64,000 bases of DNA, taken from Bryobacterales bacterium (lineage in GTDB: Bacteria; Acidobacteriota; Terriglobia; Bryobacterales; Bryobacteraceae). The stretch's first letter is position 1. Each line of letters opens with the position of its first letter. The position numbers were made by a program, and so were the translations under genes. Below are positions 61,186 to 64,000 of this stretch, one piece after another. The DNA is taken from contig JAOAPR010000103.1 in NCBI GenBank assembly GCA_025463005.1, positions 49,246 to 113,245 on the forward strand, written 5' to 3'. Below the pieces are notes generated by a model. That model saw only the letters and a list, made by a program, of their open reading frames with translations. It made no database searches and was not told where the DNA came from.

Positions 61186-62400
61186 GTGAAGCGGTCTGGA
61201 TTTGCCGACTTACCTCTCCATGGCGGCTACGTCCCTTCGTGGCTCGCCGACCGCATGGCCAAGCTCGGCACAGCCATCGTCGAAAGCATTCTGCTGCACT
61301 ACGGACACGCGGAATTCCTTTCACGATTGAGCGATCCGTTCTGGTTTCAGGCACTCGGCAGCGTCATGGGCATGGACTGGCACTCGTCGGGAATTACGAC
61401 TTCGGTAATCGGCGCGCTAAAGCGTGGTCTAAACCCCCGTGCCTCGGAACTCGGGTTGTACGTTTGCGGCGGCCGGGGTAAACAGTCGCGGAAGACTCCG
61501 GATGAGCTGCGAAGCTTGGCCGATCAGCAGGGCCTGGATGGCGAAAAGCTGGTGCGCACAAGCCGCTTGACGGCAAAGATCGACAACAACTGCATCGCCG
61601 ATGGGTTTCAGATTTACCTTCACTCGTTCATCGTGGCCGCGAATGGCGAATGGGCGGTCGTTCAGCAGGGAATGAACGACGAAACAGGGTTCGCTCGTCG
61701 TTACCATTGGCATTCCGCGACGGTGCGGGATTTCCTGCAGCAGCCGCATACGGGCATTGTCGGCGAGCCCCTGGGCGAAATCATGAACTTAGTCGACACG
61801 CAAGCACAGCCGGCTCAAGATGCCTTGTTGACGATCGCGCATGATAGTCCGGATATCACAATAGGGCAGATACGACATTTGAAGATGCCGCGCCATCATG
61901 ATGTGCGCGCTGAGAACGTCGATCTCAAAAGGCTGGGCGCGGTGCTCGCGGTTGCGTATGACCGGGACCTGCGAAGCTTCGCCGATCTGTTACTTGTGGA
62001 GAATCTGGGGCCGCGTACGCTGCAAACACTCGCGATGGTCGCCGAGGTTGTTCATGGAACGCCGGTGCGATTTTCAGACCCTGCCCGATATTCATTCGCG
62101 CTCGGCGGCAAGGACGGGCATCCGTTCCCCGTGCCGCTGAAGACGTACGACGAAGCCATTGACGTCCTGCGAAGGTCGCTGGATGCCTCGAAAGTAGATG
62201 GGAAGGAAAAGGCAGAAGGCTTTCGGAGGCTCAATCAGTTCGTCGACGTGGTGGAAAAGCGCATGCAGCCAGATGTAGACTTGCCGGGTCTGGTGGAGCA
62301 TGAGCTGGCGATTTCTTCTTCGCTGGGCGGCCGAACCGTAGCCGATGACCGGAGGCGTCAGCATCGGCGCTCCGGCTCTGTCCAAATGAGCTTGTTCTGA
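61186..62400 (+). CDS. DUF763 domain protein
   Basis: A 404-aa protein starting at GTG 61186. It begins RSGFADLPLHGGYVPSWLADRMAKLG and carries GLYVCGGRGKQSRKTPDEL, DNNCIADGFQIYLHSFI, NEWAVVQQGMND (as GEWAVVQQGMND), and RHHDVRAENVDLKRL, a set typical of DUF763. The family is found mainly in archaea and in scattered, often thermophilic or soil, bacteria and has no known function. A helix-hairpin-helix-like LLLVENLGPRTLQTLAMVAEVVHG suggests DNA contact. The tail (DDRRRQHRRSGSVQMSLF) ends in a QMSLF motif that resembles a sliding-clamp-binding sequence (Q-x-x-L-F). Confidence 0.88.
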   Translation: MKRSGFADLPLHGGYVPSWLADRMAKLGTAIVESILLHYGHAEFLSRLSDPFWFQALGSVMGMDWHSSGITTSVIGALKRGLNPRASELGLYVCGGRGKQSRKTPDELRSLADQQGLDGEKLVRTSRLTAKIDNNCIADGFQIYLHSFIVAANGEWAVVQQGMNDETGFARRYHWHSATVRDFLQQPHTGIVGEPLGEIMNLVDTQAQPAQDALLTIAHDSPDITIGQIRHLKMPRHHDVRAENVDLKRLGAVLAVAYDRDLRSFADLLLVENLGPRTLQTLAMVAEVVHGTPVRFSDPARYSFALGGKDGHPFPVPLKTYDEAIDVLRRSLDASKVDGKEKAEGFRRLNQFVDVVEKRMQPDVDLPGLVEHELAISSSLGGRTVADDRRRQHRRSGSVQMSLF

Positions 62401-62416
62401 TCTCTCCGAGCGGCTT

Positions 62417-63544
62417 CTAATAACCGAGACGCAGCATGCCTTCCTGCTTGCCCTGAACGGAGCCTTGGGTGAGCCACTCCAGCGACGCTCGGAAGAGCAG
62501 GAGATGGTTCTTCTCCCACATGGCATTGTGTGACGAACACGCCAGATCGACGAAGACCTTCTTAGGTGAGCCAAGGTCGGTGAAGAGCTCGCGCACGCGG
62601 TCGGGGTTGACCTGTTTGTCGTGCGCCCCGGCGACCATGAGCGTCGGGATCTGCGTTTTGGCTACCACCGCTGTTGTCCATCCCCAGGAGGTTACTTGCG
62701 GAGCGCGCCGGACACCAGTTCCCCAAGTCGCTCCAACAGGATCGGAAGCGATCATCTCGGACCACACTGAATCGCGGGCGCCTGATTCGTATTGATCGGG
62801 ACAGCCAACCTGGCGATCCCAGTTAGCGATGAATTCGTCCCGCGACTGGGTGTTGAAGGCCGCGCCGTTGGCAGGCACCTGCTCCGGCGGCTCCGCTTTC
62901 GCCGCACGGTTGTAAGCGGGAGCCAGCAATACCAGCTTCGCGACCTTATCAGCATGCTGCGCCGCATATCCAGCCGAGCGCGGCCCGCCCAGAGACCAGG
63001 CCAGCAGGTTCAGCTTGTCAACGTGACGCAGGGCGCGCACGTGATCCACTACCGCGTCGATATCATGCCAGTCCGATGCGAGCGTGGTCATCTGGTGCGG
63101 ATAGCTGGCGGCACAAGGCGCGGAAATTAGCGACCGCACGTAGGCCGGCTGCTGCTCTTTTATCAAATTGCACGGATCGTTCATCGCGGCGGGACGCGTT
63201 GACCGGCCATAGCCGGTCATGTCCATGGAAAAAACATCGAAGCCGGCATGCGCCAGGTACGCCATCCAACTGTAGTCTTGATAAGGTACGTCGAAGGACA
63301 CCTCTGCCGGTGTTCCCGCGCCGTGAATGAACAGCGCCACGCGATCGGTGGCCGGCCCGCCGCGCAGGACCGTTCCTGCTTCCACTACCTCGCGCACGTA
63401 GATCTGCGTGAACTGCCCGGCAATCGCCGGCACGGTGGAGCGCACCTGGACATAGTGGTCGAGCCGCAGGAGGCGGCCCCCGTCGTCGGCGAAGCTCGTG
63501 TGTGCGAGACTCAACCCCAATAATGCGGCGGTCGTTAATTTCAT
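62417..63544 (-). CDS. Secreted alpha/beta hydrolase
   Basis: A 375-aa exported hydrolase. ATG 63544 gives a signal peptide (KLTTAALLGLSLAHTSFAD) and is preferred over the longer frame. The fold is shown by VALFIHGAG, FDVFSMDMTGYGRS, the nucleophile region LNLLAWSLGGPRSAGY, a late Asp in PTLMVAGAHDKQV and the His in CSSHNAMWEKNH. Similar proteins lack a known substrate. It is divergent from the VOC gene by 37 bp, so the two promoters overlap. Confidence 0.87.
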   Translation of the reverse strand: MKLTTAALLGLSLAHTSFADDGGRLLRLDHYVQVRSTVPAIAGQFTQIYVREVVEAGTVLRGGPATDRVALFIHGAGTPAEVSFDVPYQDYSWMAYLAHAGFDVFSMDMTGYGRSTRPAAMNDPCNLIKEQQPAYVRSLISAPCAASYPHQMTTLASDWHDIDAVVDHVRALRHVDKLNLLAWSLGGPRSAGYAAQHADKVAKLVLLAPAYNRAAKAEPPEQVPANGAAFNTQSRDEFIANWDRQVGCPDQYESGARDSVWSEMIASDPVGATWGTGVRRAPQVTSWGWTTAVVAKTQIPTLMVAGAHDKQVNPDRVRELFTDLGSPKKVFVDLACSSHNAMWEKNHLLLFRASLEWLTQGSVQGKQEGMLRLGY

Positions 63545-63581
63545 CAGAAACAGTATACAGTCGCGTGATATAGCATAGGGC

Positions 63582-64000
63582 ATGCGATTTTTGCCGCTTC
63601 TATTACTGGCCTTAACGGGAACAGTCTGGGCGCAGAGTGCACCGTCTCCCGTGATCGGCATGAACAATTTCATACACGCCACGAATAGTCTGGAGAAGAC
63701 CGTGGAGTTTTATCAAGAAGTGTTCGGCCTGGCGAAGCCGAATCCGCCGAGGCCGCCGAACCCCGCGGTTCCAGCGCTGGTGAACGCACCGGGCGCGCAG
63801 CTTCAAGTGGCCGTATTCCGGATTCCGGGCGCGACCTTCGGTTGGGAGCTCACCACCTTCGGCCCAATCGAGCGAAAGCCCGGGCAGGCCCGGCCCACGG
63901 ACCCCGGCGCAGCGGTTTTGATCCTGCGGATGCGGGATCTGGACCCGGTGCTGGCAGCCGTCAAGAAGGCTGGAGCGCCCATCGTCACGCGATCGGGCGG
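63582..64000 (+). CDS. Secreted VOC (glyoxalase-like) protein, partial
   Basis: The first 139 codons are in the window and the gene runs off the right edge. A signal peptide (RFLPLLLLALTGTVWAQS) precedes the VOC beta-alpha-beta pattern NNFIHATNSLEKTVEFYQEVFGL and, later, GAAVLILRMRDLDPVLAAVKKAGAPIV. The FYxxVFGL motif and the DLD-x-x-L-AAVKKAGA segment are typical. Exported VOC proteins are a feature of Acidobacteriota; the metal ligands (His11 region and a Glu to come) cannot all be checked. Confidence 0.85.
   Translation, partial: MRFLPLLLLALTGTVWAQSAPSPVIGMNNFIHATNSLEKTVEFYQEVFGLAKPNPPRPPNPAVPALVNAPGAQLQVAVFRIPGATFGWELTTFGPIERKPGQARPTDPGAAVLILRMRDLDPVLAAVKKAGAPIVTRSG

Overview
This window reads as the chromosome of an Acidobacteriota bacterium of the Solibacter/Bryobacter type. 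The evidence is a C-terminal domain of the TIGR03437 ('Solibacter C-terminal') type on a secreted subtilase, secreted DUF1549, DUF6152 and PQQ-beta-propeller proteins, a futalosine-pathway menaquinone gene (mqnD), a GC-rich compact layout and frequent GTG/TTG starts. No rRNA, CRISPR array or transposase gene was seen.

Layout. 1-10.4 kb: a partial secreted DUF1549 cytochrome-like protein, murB, DUF2461, BON and DUF3592-like proteins, a transaldolase-like aldolase, a membrane GT2 glycosyltransferase, an MmcQ/YjbR protein, queD, a DinG-like helicase and a polysaccharide deacetylase. 10.4-15.2 kb: a WhiG/FliA-type sigma factor, a 52-aa membrane ORF coupled to a TonB-like protein, a Gfo/Idh/MocA oxidoreductase, a DinB-like protein, and a decaying small-protein/nucleotidyltransferase pair. 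15.2-21.3 kb: a tight plus-strand run valS-birA-coaX-conserved unknown-comF-HNH. 21.3-30.3 kb: methyltransferase, LytS-like kinase, ribA, sigma-54 activator with a degenerate receiver, acyltransferase 3, a TPR protein and a zinc-finger/transmembrane/jelly-roll protein. 30.3-40.1 kb: a possible structured RNA, Roadblock/LC7, uvrC, TPR lipoprotein-size protein, cutA, a small secreted protein, the 1073-aa subtilase, HEAT-repeat protein, mqnD and an HPt protein.

At 40.2 kb a tRNA-Thr(CGU) carries an integrated element. A perfect 50-bp repeat of its 3' half (anticodon loop to 5 nt past CCA) recurs at 43.0 kb. The 2.8-kb segment between them holds a LysR regulator, a divergent cupin and an isochorismatase-fold hydrolase, with a perfect T-N11-A palindrome in the divergent promoter, but no integrase.

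43-50 kb: a YgiC-like ATP-grasp gene with a frameshift and its YgiB-like partner, a cytochrome c/PQQ dehydrogenase with two downstream secreted proteins, then a scar where a truncated LuxR-type response regulator abuts the last quarter of an RND pump. 50-64 kb: single-domain response regulator, peptide deformylase, a tandemly duplicated pair of secreted proteins (DUF6152 plus a ~250-aa protein), a PQQ sugar dehydrogenase, an S10 carboxypeptidase, an MBL-fold hydrolase, a Tat-exported phosphoesterase with two haem proteins, an SDR, DUF763, a secreted alpha/beta hydrolase and a partial secreted VOC protein.

Together the genes are ordinary housekeeping interleaved with a large extracytoplasmic catabolic and redox repertoire. 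Accessory change is concentrated at 14.6-15.2, 40.2-44.2 and 48.7-50.0 kb. All calls come from reading the sequence; no database search was run.
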